Origin: CAZWCX01 sp964632945
GTDB taxonomy: Bacteria > Planctomycetota > MHYJ01 > WSZJ01 > CAZWCX01
Reading direction: 5' to 3'
Length of the DNA: 26,609 nt
Assembly (NCBI GenBank): GCA_964632945.1
Contig: CAZWCX010000103.1
Location: forward strand, 1-26,609
The position numbers and the translations under genes were made by a program. The notes under the pieces were generated by a model. That model saw only the letters and a program-made list of their open reading frames with translations. It ran no database searches and was not told where the DNA came from. This document shows positions 16,146 to 25,091 of this stretch, in pieces (positions within the stretch are counted from its first letter, which is position 1; each line of letters starts with the position of its first letter).

Positions 16146-17156
16146 ATGGACAAGCCCCCCCTGCCGGCCAACTCCACGTGTCCCACTTGCGGCTACTGGA
16201 TCGCCGAAGAGACCCCGGTCTGTCCGTTTTGCAAGAACCGCGAGGCGGAAGAGGATGACGGGTCGACCATCCTGCGGGAGGGACAGCAGTTCGGCCGCTA
16301 TCAGATCCTCCGTCACCTGGCCACGGGGGGGATGGGGACGGTTTATCGTGCCCACGACCCGGTCGCGAAGCGGGACGTGGCCATCAAAGTCATTCCTGCG
16401 GGCTTCCTGGACGCGGAACTGTCGATGCGATTCGTCGATGAAGCGGTTCTGGCCGCGCGAATCGCCCACCCCAACGTCATCCGGATTCATGACGTCGGCA
16501 TGGAGGGAGACATCCCCTACTACACCATGGACTTGGTGGAGGGGGTTTCCCTGGCGGAAGAACTCGACCTCCTGGCGCTTCCGGAAACGGTGAGGATCCT
16601 CCGGGACATCTCCTCGGCGCTGGGCGCCGCCCATCAGCAAGGAATCGTCCATCGGGACGTGAAGCCGTCCAACATCTTCTTGGACGTAAAGGGACGGGCG
16701 TTTCTCTCCGATTTTGGTGTCGCGCGATTCGCAGGTCTGGCTGCGGGTCCGGACGCGCGCGGGGTCTTCCCCAAGGAGGCCGACCTCTTCGTCACCGAAC
16801 CGGGGATGCAGATCGGCACGCCCAAATACATGTCCCCCGAGCAAGTGGAAGCCGACAGCAAACTCATCGGCCCCGAGGCCGATATCTGGGCGCTCGGCGT
16901 CATTCTGTACGAGGCCCTGGCCGGACAACCCCCCTTCCAGTCCCTGGACGTGGACGATCTGTTCGAAGAAATCCTCCATACGGTTCCGGTTCAGCCCTCC
17001 TGCCTCCCCTATCCGGCGCACGTGGATCCGGAACTGGAGGCGATGGTCATGCGCTGCCTGGAGAAGGAACCGGAGAAACGCTACCGCAACGGGGAGGAAC
17101 TGGCGCAGCAACTGGGACGTTGGCTTGCAGCGCACTCGCAGCAGCCGAAGTCCTGA
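16146..17156 (+). CDS. Cytoplasmic Ser/Thr protein kinase with N-terminal zinc ribbon
   Basis: The 336-residue protein starts with a zinc-ribbon motif (C12-x2-C15, C26-x2-C29), then a complete PknB-like kinase domain (about 50-330). Key residues are the GGMG loop, Lys81, Glu99, HRD Asp171 and DFG Asp189, so it should be active. An insertion of about 25 residues follows the DFG motif before GTPKYMSPEQ. There is no transmembrane segment or sensor domain; the protein ends just after the kinase fold. The ATG at 16146 places the zinc ribbon at the N-terminus; its ribosome site is weak (a GAGG about 15 nt upstream). It lies 57 nt before the glycosyltransferase gene, suggesting joint control, perhaps regulation of polysaccharide synthesis by phosphorylation, which is inference. 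Confidence 0.9.
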   Translation: MDKPPLPANSTCPTCGYWIAEETPVCPFCKNREAEEDDGSTILREGQQFGRYQILRHLATGGMGTVYRAHDPVAKRDVAIKVIPAGFLDAELSMRFVDEAVLAARIAHPNVIRIHDVGMEGDIPYYTMDLVEGVSLAEELDLLALPETVRILRDISSALGAAHQQGIVHRDVKPSNIFLDVKGRAFLSDFGVARFAGLAAGPDARGVFPKEADLFVTEPGMQIGTPKYMSPEQVEADSKLIGPEADIWALGVILYEALAGQPPFQSLDVDDLFEEILHTVPVQPSCLPYPAHVDPELEAMVMRCLEKEPEKRYRNGEELAQQLGRWLAAHSQQPKS

Positions 17157-17213
17157 TCGTCCACCGGTGGCAGGGAAGCCCCGGCTGGACCGAAGAGGGG
17201 GCCTTCCAACTCC

Positions 17214-18476
17214 GTGCCGCATCACGACGACCCGCACTTCCGAAGCGCCTCCGTCCACTCCGGCCGGCCGGGATTGAGAATCCTGCACCTGATCACGCGC
17301 TGTATCCGCGGCGGCGCGGCGAGCCTCCTCCTCTCGATCACACGGGAACTGCGCGCGCGCGGACACGATCTCGTGATCGCTTCGGGGCCTTCCCGCGGTC
17401 CGGAAGGGACGCTGGAGCCGGAAGTCCGTGCCGCCGGGATCCCCTTCCTCGATATCCCGCATCTCGTTCGGGACATCGATCCGGTGCGCGACGTCCGCGC
17501 CCTGGTCGAAATCGGCGGGGTACTGCGCGGCCGGAGATTCGATCTCGTCCACACCCACACCTCCAAGGCGGGGATGCTGGGACGCTGGGCTGCGCGCGCG
17601 AGCGGCGTTCGAAACGTGGTTCACTCCCCACATGGTCACGTCTTCGCCGCCGGCGCCCGGATTCCGGGGGTGAACGACCGGCCGGGATTTCGCAGCCTGT
17701 TCTACCTCCTCGAGCGGGTCTCCGCAGGCTTGGCCGCCCGGACCCTGGCCCTGACGGAGCTCGAGCGGCGCGACCTGATCGAATTGGGCATCGCGCGCGA
17801 AGATCGGACCCTGGTCGTGCCGAACGGGTTGCCCGATGTCTGGCTGGACCCACTCCCGGTCGATCGGGCGCGGGCACGGGAGGACCTCGGACTCGAGACG
17901 GATGGCCCCTGGATTGGGGTCGTCGGTCGACTGGCCCGGGAAAAGGGGCACGACCTGGTTTTCGACGCCTTTGGATGCGCGGTTTCGGACCGACCGAACC
18001 TGCGGATGCTCGTGGCCGGCGACGGGCCCGAGCGGGCTGCACTCGAGTCGAAGGCGGCTCGACTGGGGCTCGCCTCGCGCGTTCGCTTCCTCGGATCGGT
18101 GGCGGATGTCCGCGGCGTCTATGCGGCGCTCGACCTTCTCGTGCAGGGTTCACACTACGAAGCGTTCGGTCTGGTGCTCCTGGAGGCAATGGCCTGCGGA
18201 TGTCCCGTCATCGCCACGCGAGTGGGCGGCGTCCCCGAAGTCGTCGAGGACGGTGTGACCGGAACCCTTACACCGGCGGGCGACCCCGGGAAACTCGCGG
18301 CCGCGATGCTGCAGGCGCTGGCGCACCCAGGGCACACCCGCTCCATGGCCGCAGCCGCCCGGACCCGGGTCGAGAGTCGATTCACGCTCTCGCACACCGT
18401 GGACCTGCTGGAGAGCGTCTACCAGGACGTCGTCGCCGAGTCGGGGCGACACTTCCGCGCACGCGCTCTGCCCTGA
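17214..18476 (+). CDS. Glycosyltransferase family 4
   Basis: This 420-residue protein has the GT-B fold pattern of family GT4 retaining glycosyltransferases. The N-terminal Rossmann-like half begins with LRILHLITRCIRGGAA (Gly-rich acceptor loop) and includes HTHTSKAG at 113-120. The C-terminal half has VGRLAREKG (237-245), VAGDGPE (267-273) and the EX7E motif EAFGLVLLE (Glu316, Glu324), which bind the nucleotide sugar. It likely adds a sugar to a lipid-linked or capsular glycan at the cytoplasmic face of the membrane. The start is GTG at 17214, with GAGGGGG about 12 nt upstream; no better codon was found, and the first 20 residues may be non-essential or misassigned. It follows the zinc-ribbon kinase, probably in the same transcript. 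Confidence 0.88.
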   Translation: MPHHDDPHFRSASVHSGRPGLRILHLITRCIRGGAASLLLSITRELRARGHDLVIASGPSRGPEGTLEPEVRAAGIPFLDIPHLVRDIDPVRDVRALVEIGGVLRGRRFDLVHTHTSKAGMLGRWAARASGVRNVVHSPHGHVFAAGARIPGVNDRPGFRSLFYLLERVSAGLAARTLALTELERRDLIELGIAREDRTLVVPNGLPDVWLDPLPVDRARAREDLGLETDGPWIGVVGRLAREKGHDLVFDAFGCAVSDRPNLRMLVAGDGPERAALESKAARLGLASRVRFLGSVADVRGVYAALDLLVQGSHYEAFGLVLLEAMACGCPVIATRVGGVPEVVEDGVTGTLTPAGDPGKLAAAMLQALAHPGHTRSMAAAARTRVESRFTLSHTVDLLESVYQDVVAESGRHFRARALP

Positions 18477-18737
18477 CGGGGACCGCCCGCCCCTTTCCGG
18501 CAGGGAACCCATTCTGCCCCTCGTTCCACGACGTCACCCCGGACGCCGATGGGGCGCTCGCGTCGACGCACCTCGCGATCGTCAACACGCGTGGGACCGG
18601 ACGGCTTTGGGTGGATGCGCAATGGATGAACTCGCCAACCCGTGAATCCCGGGCCGCCGGCTGGACCCGGCTCAGGAACTCGCCGGATGCGCGCTGCCTT
18701 GCCGCGCGCGGATCCCGGGCCGCCGGGTCCACCGGGT
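18477..18737. other. Convergent intergenic region with a short direct repeat
   Basis: The glycosyltransferase and the minus-strand gene converge here. TCCCGGGCCGCCGG occurs at 18647-18660 and again at 18713-18726. A weak GGCAG/CTGCC hairpin (18499-18518) could help terminate the rightward transcript. No gene is supported. Confidence 0.5.
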
Positions 18738-20132
18738 TCAGCGGATCGACAACTCGGACGTAGCGTCGGAGCCGTTGACGGTCAATTCGAGAATCGCCGC
18801 ACCCTCGGCATCGAGGATCAGGACCGCTCCACCCGGGGATTCCGGAGGCCCCGCGACGATAGGATATCGAACACCCTCGGCATACCAAGCCGTCCGCCAC
18901 GGAGTTCGGGCTCCGGTTGCGGAATCCCGGAGCAGGGTCGCAACCCGCCGGCAAGTGAAGGCTCCGCCGGCCACCCGCAGCGACTCTTTGACTTCGAGAA
19001 GCGTCTCGAGCGTGTGATCCGGCCCCTGCCTTCGCTCCGGTTCCGGCCAAGCCGCGAGACCGCCGTCGATACCGATCGGCGCCCCAGGTCCGCCGGGCGG
19101 TCCGGCCCACGCCCTCAAGACCTTGCCTTGCGGATCCGCGAGAAATCGAAGCACCCGACTCGTGCCGGTCTCGGAGGTCTGCCGATTCTCCACCCAAATC
19201 CCTTCGGCGTCGAGTCCAACGACCGACCAGCGAACCGACGACCCGCCGCGCAGGCGGTACTCGCTGAAGTCTCCAATCCGCAGGACGCCGGGCAACCGAA
19301 TCCGCCCGGGGGCGAGAGGGTCGGACCCGGTCGAGGCAGGAACCGACTCCGCGGCACCCTTGCCGGAAGCGCCGGATGGAGGAGTCGCACCGGGTGGGGC
19401 AGCGGCTCCGGCCGCCCCGGCGCGACCGGGATCCGCCGCGACGGCGGCCGCCTCGCCGACGGATTCACGTCCGGCCCCCTCCTCCGGGCCTCCTGCGCGG
19501 GGTCTCCCGGAGTTTTCGCGGGCAGGATGGCAGATCCGCATCCCGGCCCCGGCACGGTACTGGTACTGAAGTTCGTCCAGCGTCGCGCCGGTCGAGAAGT
19601 CGCCGGAACTGGCCTTGATCCAAACGGCGTAGGTCGGTACTCCCCCCAAGAGCGCGAACGGGATCTTCAGCTCGATCACGGAACCCGCTGCCGCCTCGAG
19701 ACCGGTCGCAGCGCTCGCCATCGGATCGGATTCCCGGGATTCCCAGCGATACAGAACCGAGCCGGTAGGTTCGTCATTCTCCCCCCACACCGTCACCTGG
19801 CGGTTGTAGTAATCGGCCTCCGCATTCGCGGCGACGCTGTAGGTCAGATGTCCAGGACCGAGATTCGGTCCGCCGCCGACCGTGAGCACGACGTACAGGT
19901 TGACCCCATCGTCGGTCAGACTCATGTGAAGGAGGTCGCTTCCGGATCCGCCCCGCGAGTCCCCGACTCCGTCGTACACCATGGGGTGAATGCCCCACTC
20001 GTCCGGCTCCCCATCGATCCGAGGGAGGTCTGCGGCGTGGACGCGGACCAGCGCACCGAAAACGGCGAGTATCCAGCCACCGAGAATCCGAACCCAGGAT
20101 TGCCCGGGTCGCGTGACGGACGGAATTGCCAT
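18738..20132 (-). CDS. Secreted protein with N-terminal CBM9/DOMON-like domain
   Basis: The 464-residue protein has a signal peptide (about 1-33, ending RVHA). Residues 35-195 start with DLPRIDGEPDEWG and contain LLHMSLTDDGVNLYVVL, the pattern of family 9 carbohydrate-binding or DOMON-like beta-sandwiches, often found in exported planctomycete proteins and related in fold to haem b-binding gamma subunits. A low-complexity Ala/Gly/Pro linker (about 209-283) leads to a C-terminal beta-rich domain (about 285-464) that I cannot name. The ATG at 20130-20132 follows an AGGGGGC site; an upstream ATG would only add a non-signal stretch. It is monocistronic on the minus strand. Binding of a sugar or other ligand in the periplasm or outside is inferred; the haem-binding alternative lacks an obvious ligand pair. 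Confidence 0.82.
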   Translation of the reverse strand: MAIPSVTRPGQSWVRILGGWILAVFGALVRVHAADLPRIDGEPDEWGIHPMVYDGVGDSRGGSGSDLLHMSLTDDGVNLYVVLTVGGGPNLGPGHLTYSVAANAEADYYNRQVTVWGENDEPTGSVLYRWESRESDPMASAATGLEAAAGSVIELKIPFALLGGVPTYAVWIKASSGDFSTGATLDELQYQYRAGAGMRICHPARENSGRPRAGGPEEGAGRESVGEAAAVAADPGRAGAAGAAAPPGATPPSGASGKGAAESVPASTGSDPLAPGRIRLPGVLRIGDFSEYRLRGGSSVRWSVVGLDAEGIWVENRQTSETGTSRVLRFLADPQGKVLRAWAGPPGGPGAPIGIDGGLAAWPEPERRQGPDHTLETLLEVKESLRVAGGAFTCRRVATLLRDSATGARTPWRTAWYAEGVRYPIVAGPPESPGGAVLILDAEGAAILELTVNGSDATSELSIR

Positions 20133-20509
20133 GGATTGCCCCCTGTCGAACCCGCCCCGATCGAAGGTCTCGGGCATCCTATCACGCGCCCGCCGGGGGG
20201 CCGAAGCGAATCCGGGCCCGGGGCTGCGCGTTCCCCGCGGCACGGCCGACATCAAGAACTTTCCCGACGCGGCAGGCGACGGAGTACGCACCGGGCTCTA
20301 CCCCGACGGGATGGCCTGGCGTTCCCCGGCAGACGTGACGAAAGGCGCCCCGCTGCCCCGCTCGGACGGTCCCTCTTCCCCGAAAACGGTGCCATGCCGG
20401 CGGGTCCGTGGGGAGGATCCGGAGAGTGCATCCTGCAGGCACCCGTCTCTTGCCGCCTGGGACCCGCGCCGGTACAATGCTCGGACATTGGAGCAAGGGA
20501 AGGCCCGCC
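20133..20509. other. Divergent intergenic region
   Basis: This lies between the divergently transcribed secreted protein and PHP genes. Towards the left a weak promoter may exist on the minus strand (TAGGAT, plus 20176-20181, with a TTCGGC box 19 nt upstream). Towards the right is the promoter at 20450-20478. I see nothing else convincing; open frames crossing it lack ribosome sites. Confidence 0.45.
20450..20478 (+). promoter_or_regulatory. Predicted promoter of the PHP operon
   Basis: TTGCCG (20450-20455), 17-nt spacer, TACAAT (20473-20478), about 30 nt before the ATG at 20510. The -10 box is the same hexamer as in the tRNA-Gln promoter. Confidence 0.62.
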
Positions 20510-21145
20510 ATGGAATTCGACCTTCACTGCCACACACGCCACTCCTTCGATTGCACCATGAGCGTGCCACGCGTCGTCGAACTCGCGCGCCGGCGCGGAC
20601 TTCGAGGGATCGCCATTACCGATCACGAGACCGCCGCGGGCGGGGTCGAGGCCATGCAGTATTCGACGCCCGACTTCCTCGTCATCCCGGGCTTTGAGAA
20701 GCGAACGCGCGCGGGGGACATCATCGGGCTGTTCATGACCGAGTGCCCGGAAGCGGAGGATCCGATCGAGGTCGTTCGTTTCATCAAGGATCGCAACGGA
20801 ATCGCCGTCCTTCCGCACCCGATGCACCATCGGCACACGATCGAAGAGTCCTTGTTGCGGGAAGTCGACGCGCTCGAGGGGTTCAACGCCCGCTACGACC
20901 GCAACCGCTCGGCCATTGGTCCGCGCGGGGATGACGCGATCGCGTCGCTCGCGGACCGATTCGGTCTTGCCGTGCTGGGCTCGAGTGATGCACACGACTA
21001 CCGCAGCATCGGCGCCGGCCGAACCACGATTGCCGGGACGACGCCGGACGAGATTCGCGACGCCGTGCGACGGTCGCTGACCGCGATCGTGTTGCCGCAG
21101 CGGCTCGGGGTGGTGCGCTCGATCGTCGATTGGCTGACTCGTTGA
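20510..21145 (+). CDS. PHP-domain metal-dependent phosphohydrolase
   Basis: The 211-residue protein is a stand-alone PHP (polymerase and histidinol phosphatase) domain. Metal-binding motifs are all present: DLHCHTRHSFD (His6, His8), ITDHE (Asp38, His39), GFEK (Glu63), LPHP (His103) and GSSDAH (Asp160, His162). It should cleave a phosphoester using a two- or three-metal centre in the cytoplasm; the natural substrate (histidinol phosphate, nucleotide or other) cannot be told from sequence. The ATG at 20510 is preceded by AAGG, about 7 nt away. It leads a likely three-gene operon: its stop is 20 nt before the next ATG, or overlaps a possible TTG start. Confidence 0.9.
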   Translation: MEFDLHCHTRHSFDCTMSVPRVVELARRRGLRGIAITDHETAAGGVEAMQYSTPDFLVIPGFEKRTRAGDIIGLFMTECPEAEDPIEVVRFIKDRNGIAVLPHPMHHRHTIEESLLREVDALEGFNARYDRNRSAIGPRGDDAIASLADRFGLAVLGSSDAHDYRSIGAGRTTIAGTTPDEIRDAVRRSLTAIVLPQRLGVVRSIVDWLTR

Positions 21146-21165
21146 CCCCCGCGAGGCTCGAGGCG

Positions 21166-23448
21166 ATGTCGGGAGGGGCGCTGGTGCGCGAGCGGATCCT
21201 CTTCCGCGCGGCGGAGGAGGGATATGCCGTCACCGCCCTTTGCCCCTCTTCGGACCGCCGGCGGCTGGCTTATGTGCTGGCGCCGGCGGGCGCGGAAGAG
21301 GGCGCGCTCTGGGTTTTCGACCGCGCGACCGGCCGTCGGAATCCGCTTGGCCATCTCGATCACGCCTATTGGTCGCCCGCGTGGATCGAGGGAGGGCGGG
21401 CGCTCCTGGCCGCATCCAGCCGCAGCGGTGCGGGAGAACTCTGGCGCGTGACCCTGGACGGCGGCCCGCACCGCCGGCTGACGGCGCTCGGCGGAAACGT
21501 GGCATGCGCCTCGCCGGCGCCCACGGACGACCGCGTGGCATTTCTGGGCGCATGTGCCGAATCGTACGACCTGTGGCTGGTCCACCTCTCCGCCGGCGTC
21601 TCCCGGCGGTTGACGGACCGCGGATTGTGGATCGATCGCGCTCCCGGCCCGGGTCGTCGCGCTATGGCCGGCGTGGCTTGGAGTCCCGACGGGTCGAAGA
21701 TCGCCTTCTCCTCCGCCCTCCGCGCCGACGACCGGACCTGGATTACGGGCGTCTCCACGGTGGATCCGGAAACCGGGCGGATTCGCCGCATCTTCGAGCG
21801 CACGTCCCGCACCACCGACGACTGCGCCCTCCTGGACCTTTCGTGGTCCGCCGACGGTCGGGCCATCGCGTTCCGCCGCCGCATCGGCAGCAAGGACCAC
21901 CTGCTCGTCATCTCCCCTTCCGGTCGCCGCCTGCTCAAGCGCAAGTACATCGCGTCCGTCTCCGAGTGCCCGTGGGACGCGATCGGCGGGTCGGTCGTGA
22001 TCGCCGGCGAACCCGGCCTGATCGAGATGCACCGCCCGCATGACGGAACGGTCCGCACTTTTCGCCAACAATCCGGGCTCCATCGACTGCAGGGACCGTT
22101 TTTCGACGGCCCGGACGGGCTTCTCTACGCACGAGGCAGCGCCGTTGCACGATTGCCGATCCCGGACCCCGAAGCGGAGTGCGCCTTCATCCTGGATCCC
22201 GACCCGCCGGGTGCGGAAAACGTGGAGGCTCAGCACCGGATTCAAATCGCGCAGCGGCTGGCGCGGCTTCGCGAGTCCCTCGGTTCGGCAAACGTTGCGG
22301 CGTCCGGTCCGTGCGGTTCGGTCCTTGCGCCTTCGTCCGGGGCGACGGCGGGAAACGAATCGAACGCCGAGGAGGACCTCCGGATCGCAGCCGCTCATCC
22401 CGCGTTCCGGTCGCAGGTGGTCGCCCGCCTTCGTTCGCTGGAGGAACCGGAACGGGGCCGACTCCTGCGCGCCCTCGTCGCGGAGGAGGACTCGACTGCC
22501 TTGCACGCGGTGCTGACCGTCTTGTCCGATCCGGCCGTCCCGTGCGGGGCCGACCTCCGGAATGCGCTCTTCCGGCGCCTCGCGGCCGACCTTCCCACTC
22601 CGGATCCTGCGACTCTCGCGGCTCTGCTGCGAACCCTGGCGGAACGGGGGCACCGGGAAGCGCGGTCGCACTTCGAGGCGGCGCTCGAGGAAGACGACGA
22701 TCGCATTCGCTCCGCCGGCGCCTACGCGCTCCTCCTGGTTCACCCCGAGTCGGCGGATTCGGTCCTCGCCCGGCTCCGTCCGTCCACGCGAAAATCCTGG
22801 GTCGACCTCGGCATCCCCGCCCCGGCGCCCGCACCGGGCCGTCGGCACCTGTGGCCGAACCTCTCGGACTCCCGCGCCTGCGGGGATCCGGTCTTCCTCG
22901 AGGCACTGCGCGCCCTCGTGCGCGGCGGCGGGCGAGTATCCCCCGATACCCTGCAGCGGCTGGCCGGCCACGCCGATCCGACCGTGCGCGCATGGACGCT
23001 TCATGCCCTGGAGCGGCTGGCCGACCCGACCGACGGGCACATCGCCCGAGAACGACTCCGCGACCCCTCACCCGGGGTTCGATCGGCTGCCGTCGGAGCC
23101 TGGCACCGGCGTTCCGGCGCCGCGCCCGCCGGCCCCCGCATCGTCACGAACTTGCGCGCGGAGCGATCGCGCGATTCGGTGTCGGAAGCCCGTTACTGGG
23201 GTGTGCGCATTCACGGCACCGTACGAGCCGTGGGCGGACCTTGCGAACGCGTCACCTTTAGCCTCGACCTGGCGGATCGCTGGGAAATCGCGGAGTCGGG
23301 TCCGCTGCCGCCGAACGTCGATCGGGCCGTTGAATTCGGATTCTCGATCGCGCTCTGGGAGCCGGTCCCGGAGTCGTTGACCATCCTGGTGGAATCGTTC
23401 GATGGCGTGCGCGACGCATGCTGCGTTGCGCTCGTCGGCCCTGCATGA
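21166..23448 (+). CDS. Cytoplasmic beta-propeller (TolB/PD40-like) and HEAT-repeat protein
   Basis: From the ATG at 21166 the protein has 760 residues; TTG codons at 21130 or 21142, overlapping the PHP stop, are possible alternatives, since the ribosome site is weak for all. The first half (about 10-350) contains PD40/TolB-type propeller blades such as AWSPDGSKIAFSS and SWSADGRAIAFRR. The second half is alpha-helical with HEAT-like repeats (about 400-660), for example DPTVRAWTLHALERLADP, followed by a beta-rich C-terminal part. No signal peptide is seen, unusual for TolB-like propellers, so a cytoplasmic interaction scaffold is inferred. It is co-directional with the PHP and PIG-L genes and separated from the latter by 16 nt. 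Confidence 0.82.
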   Translation: MSGGALVRERILFRAAEEGYAVTALCPSSDRRRLAYVLAPAGAEEGALWVFDRATGRRNPLGHLDHAYWSPAWIEGGRALLAASSRSGAGELWRVTLDGGPHRRLTALGGNVACASPAPTDDRVAFLGACAESYDLWLVHLSAGVSRRLTDRGLWIDRAPGPGRRAMAGVAWSPDGSKIAFSSALRADDRTWITGVSTVDPETGRIRRIFERTSRTTDDCALLDLSWSADGRAIAFRRRIGSKDHLLVISPSGRRLLKRKYIASVSECPWDAIGGSVVIAGEPGLIEMHRPHDGTVRTFRQQSGLHRLQGPFFDGPDGLLYARGSAVARLPIPDPEAECAFILDPDPPGAENVEAQHRIQIAQRLARLRESLGSANVAASGPCGSVLAPSSGATAGNESNAEEDLRIAAAHPAFRSQVVARLRSLEEPERGRLLRALVAEEDSTALHAVLTVLSDPAVPCGADLRNALFRRLAADLPTPDPATLAALLRTLAERGHREARSHFEAALEEDDDRIRSAGAYALLLVHPESADSVLARLRPSTRKSWVDLGIPAPAPAPGRRHLWPNLSDSRACGDPVFLEALRALVRGGGRVSPDTLQRLAGHADPTVRAWTLHALERLADPTDGHIARERLRDPSPGVRSAAVGAWHRRSGAAPAGPRIVTNLRAERSRDSVSEARYWGVRIHGTVRAVGGPCERVTFSLDLADRWEIAESGPLPPNVDRAVEFGFSIALWEPVPESLTILVESFDGVRDACCVALVGPA

Positions 23449-23464
23449 AAAGGGGATCCGGAAA

Positions 23465-24199
23465 ATGCCGAAGAAAAAGCCGACGACCCTGGTGGATGAG
23501 TTCCTGTCCCGCCAGCGCCTGCTGGTGCTGGCGCCTCATTCCGACGACGAGACCATCGGGGCAGGAGGCCTCATCGCCCGGGTCAAGGCGGCCGGCGGCA
23601 GCGCTTTCGTCATCGTGTTCAACGTCGGCGACCTGTATCACTTCAACAACTCGTCCACACCGATCAAGGGCGAGACCCGCGTGGACGAATTGCGACAGGC
23701 GATGAAGGTCCTTCGCGTCGACGATTTCGAGGTCCTCTTCCACGATCCCGCGCTGGTCATGCGGATGGACTCTCTGCCGCGGATCGAGCTCGTTCAGCGG
23801 ATCGAGCGGACCTCCCGGCTCTCCACCCAGAATATTCGGCCGACGATGATCGTCCTCCCGGCGCCGAGCTTCAATCAAGACCATGTGGCGGTCTACGAGG
23901 CGGGAATCACCGCCTGCAGGCCCCATCATCCCGACATGAAGTCGTTCCAGAACCTGGTTCTGGTCGCCGACGCCCCGCAGTTGACCTGGGGACGGGTATC
24001 GTTCCATCCGAATTTCTACGTCGACATCTCCGACGTCCTCGAGCTCAAACTCAAGGCGTACCGCTGCCACCGCTCTCAGGTCCGCCCCTCCCCGCACCAG
24101 GGCGGAATCGACGCGCTGCGGCTCCTCGCCGAAACACGCGGGCGGGAGATCTCCGTGAACGCCGCGGAGGCGTTCGAGTGCCTGCGGCTCGTGATTTGA
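23465..24199 (+). CDS. PIG-L/LmbE-family deacetylase
   Basis: The 244-residue protein starts with the zinc-binding motif LAPHSDDETIG (His25, Asp28) and has a second site at SFNQDHVAVY (His140), the pattern of N-acetylglucosaminylphosphatidylinositol deacetylase-like (PIG-L) enzymes. These remove acetyl groups from N-acetylated amino sugars in lipids, small thiols or antibiotics. The exact substrate is not predictable. No signal peptide or membrane helix is visible. The ATG at 23465 is chosen because AGGGGA lies about 9 nt upstream and the family motif starts soon after. It follows the propeller/HEAT gene by 16 nt, as the last gene of the probable operon. A 7-bp hairpin (24202-24230) follows its stop. 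Confidence 0.88.
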   Translation: MPKKKPTTLVDEFLSRQRLLVLAPHSDDETIGAGGLIARVKAAGGSAFVIVFNVGDLYHFNNSSTPIKGETRVDELRQAMKVLRVDDFEVLFHDPALVMRMDSLPRIELVQRIERTSRLSTQNIRPTMIVLPAPSFNQDHVAVYEAGITACRPHHPDMKSFQNLVLVADAPQLTWGRVSFHPNFYVDISDVLELKLKAYRCHRSQVRPSPHQGGIDALRLLAETRGREISVNAAEAFECLRLVI

Positions 24200-24542
24200 C
24201 GCCGGCCCCGGCGACGAGGATGCGGGCCGGTCGAGATTCAGTCCGGCCTGCCGGGAGCGCACGCGCTGCGGTCGGAAGTGCCCCGCTCCGTCGGCTCAAC
24301 GCGCGCAAACCGTCACCTCGTTCTTCCCCCCGCCTCCTCGGCACTTCCACAGCCGTTTTACGCACCAATCCGGTCCCGTGCGCACGCCGCCCCCCCATGC
24401 AGCCTGATTCCGCCCCACCAACGCACCGACGTCGCTCCGACCGCGGGAGTCCCCGCACGGTTTCCATGCAACCCGACGCAAGTTTTTGCGGTTACCGGCC
24501 GATACACGAGAATGGAGGATTTTTTCGCGGAGAGGCGGTCCC
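24200..24542. other. Intergenic region after the PIG-L gene
   Basis: CCGGCCC (24202-24208) pairs with GGGCCGG (24224-24230), three nt after the stop, a possible terminator stem without a T-run. A weak promoter-like pair, TTGCGG (24486-24491) and GAGAAT (24508-24513) with 16-nt spacing, precedes the next gene. The rest shows no gene; it is less GC-rich and C-rich on the plus strand. Confidence 0.45.
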
Positions 24543-25007
24543 ATGGATGCCGCATCGGCTGGTTCCCCCTGGCTCCATGCGGGCGTGGTTTTCGCCGGCG
24601 GGGCAATCCTCTGTCTGCTCCTGCTCTCGCGAGCGGAGATGTTCGACGTCTGGGTGGAAATCGCTCACAACACGCGTCCCGGTCCGACCGGTCCGCGATA
24701 TCCCGGGCTCGGGTTTCTCAGCTTCATCTTCCGCCTTTCGGGCTACCTCATTCTGGTCGCCGGCCTGGTGACCTCGGCCGGAATCGTGATCGGGATGATC
24801 CAGACCCCCCAGGTCGACCTGCGCACGCTGTGGTCCCCGGAATCTGGAGCCCGCACGAGTCGTCCGACCGCCGTGGAACCCGTCCTGGAGACGGAATCAT
24901 CCCGGGATGCCGGACTCCCGTTCGGTCCCGACGGGGCGGCGCCGAGTTCGCAGGAGGCGACGGCCCACACGCCCGCCGGCGACCCCGCCCTCGGGCCGGG
25001 CAAGTGA
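24543..25007 (+). CDS. Small membrane protein with two transmembrane helices
   Basis: I do not recognise this 154-residue protein. Two hydrophobic segments (about 11-29 and 57-86) flank a short loop (AHNTRPGPTGPRYPG) containing conserved-looking Gly/Pro residues. The remaining 65 residues are polar, rich in Pro, Ser, Ala and acidic residues, and probably disordered. The ATG at 24543 follows GGAGAGGCGG. It stands between the PIG-L operon and tRNA-Gln, with its own weak promoter. No functional clue is available from the neighbours. Confidence 0.72.
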   Translation: MDAASAGSPWLHAGVVFAGGAILCLLLLSRAEMFDVWVEIAHNTRPGPTGPRYPGLGFLSFIFRLSGYLILVAGLVTSAGIVIGMIQTPQVDLRTLWSPESGARTSRPTAVEPVLETESSRDAGLPFGPDGAAPSSQEATAHTPAGDPALGPGK

Positions 25008-25045
25008 TCGATCGCCTGCACCGGCGGCAACCGCGGGCTTTTCGA

Positions 25046-25075
25046 TTGTCGATGCATCCGTGCTTGCCGTACAAT
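25046..25075 (+). promoter_or_regulatory. Predicted promoter of tRNA-Gln
   Basis: TTGTCG (25046-25051), 18-nt spacer, TACAAT (25070-25075). Transcription would start near 25082, ten bases before the tRNA. Confidence 0.6.
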
Positions 25076-25091
25076 GACTCTCCAACGACGT

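Noticed and set aside
18647..18726. The two TCCCGGGCCGCCGG copies as the start of a CRISPR array
   Set aside because: Only two copies of 14 bp, no regular spacers and no cas genes; kept only as a short direct repeat.
20133..20449. Degenerate coding sequence between the DOMON-like and PHP genes
   Set aside because: Short protein-like runs appear in one plus frame, but there is no start with a ribosome site and no recognisable family.
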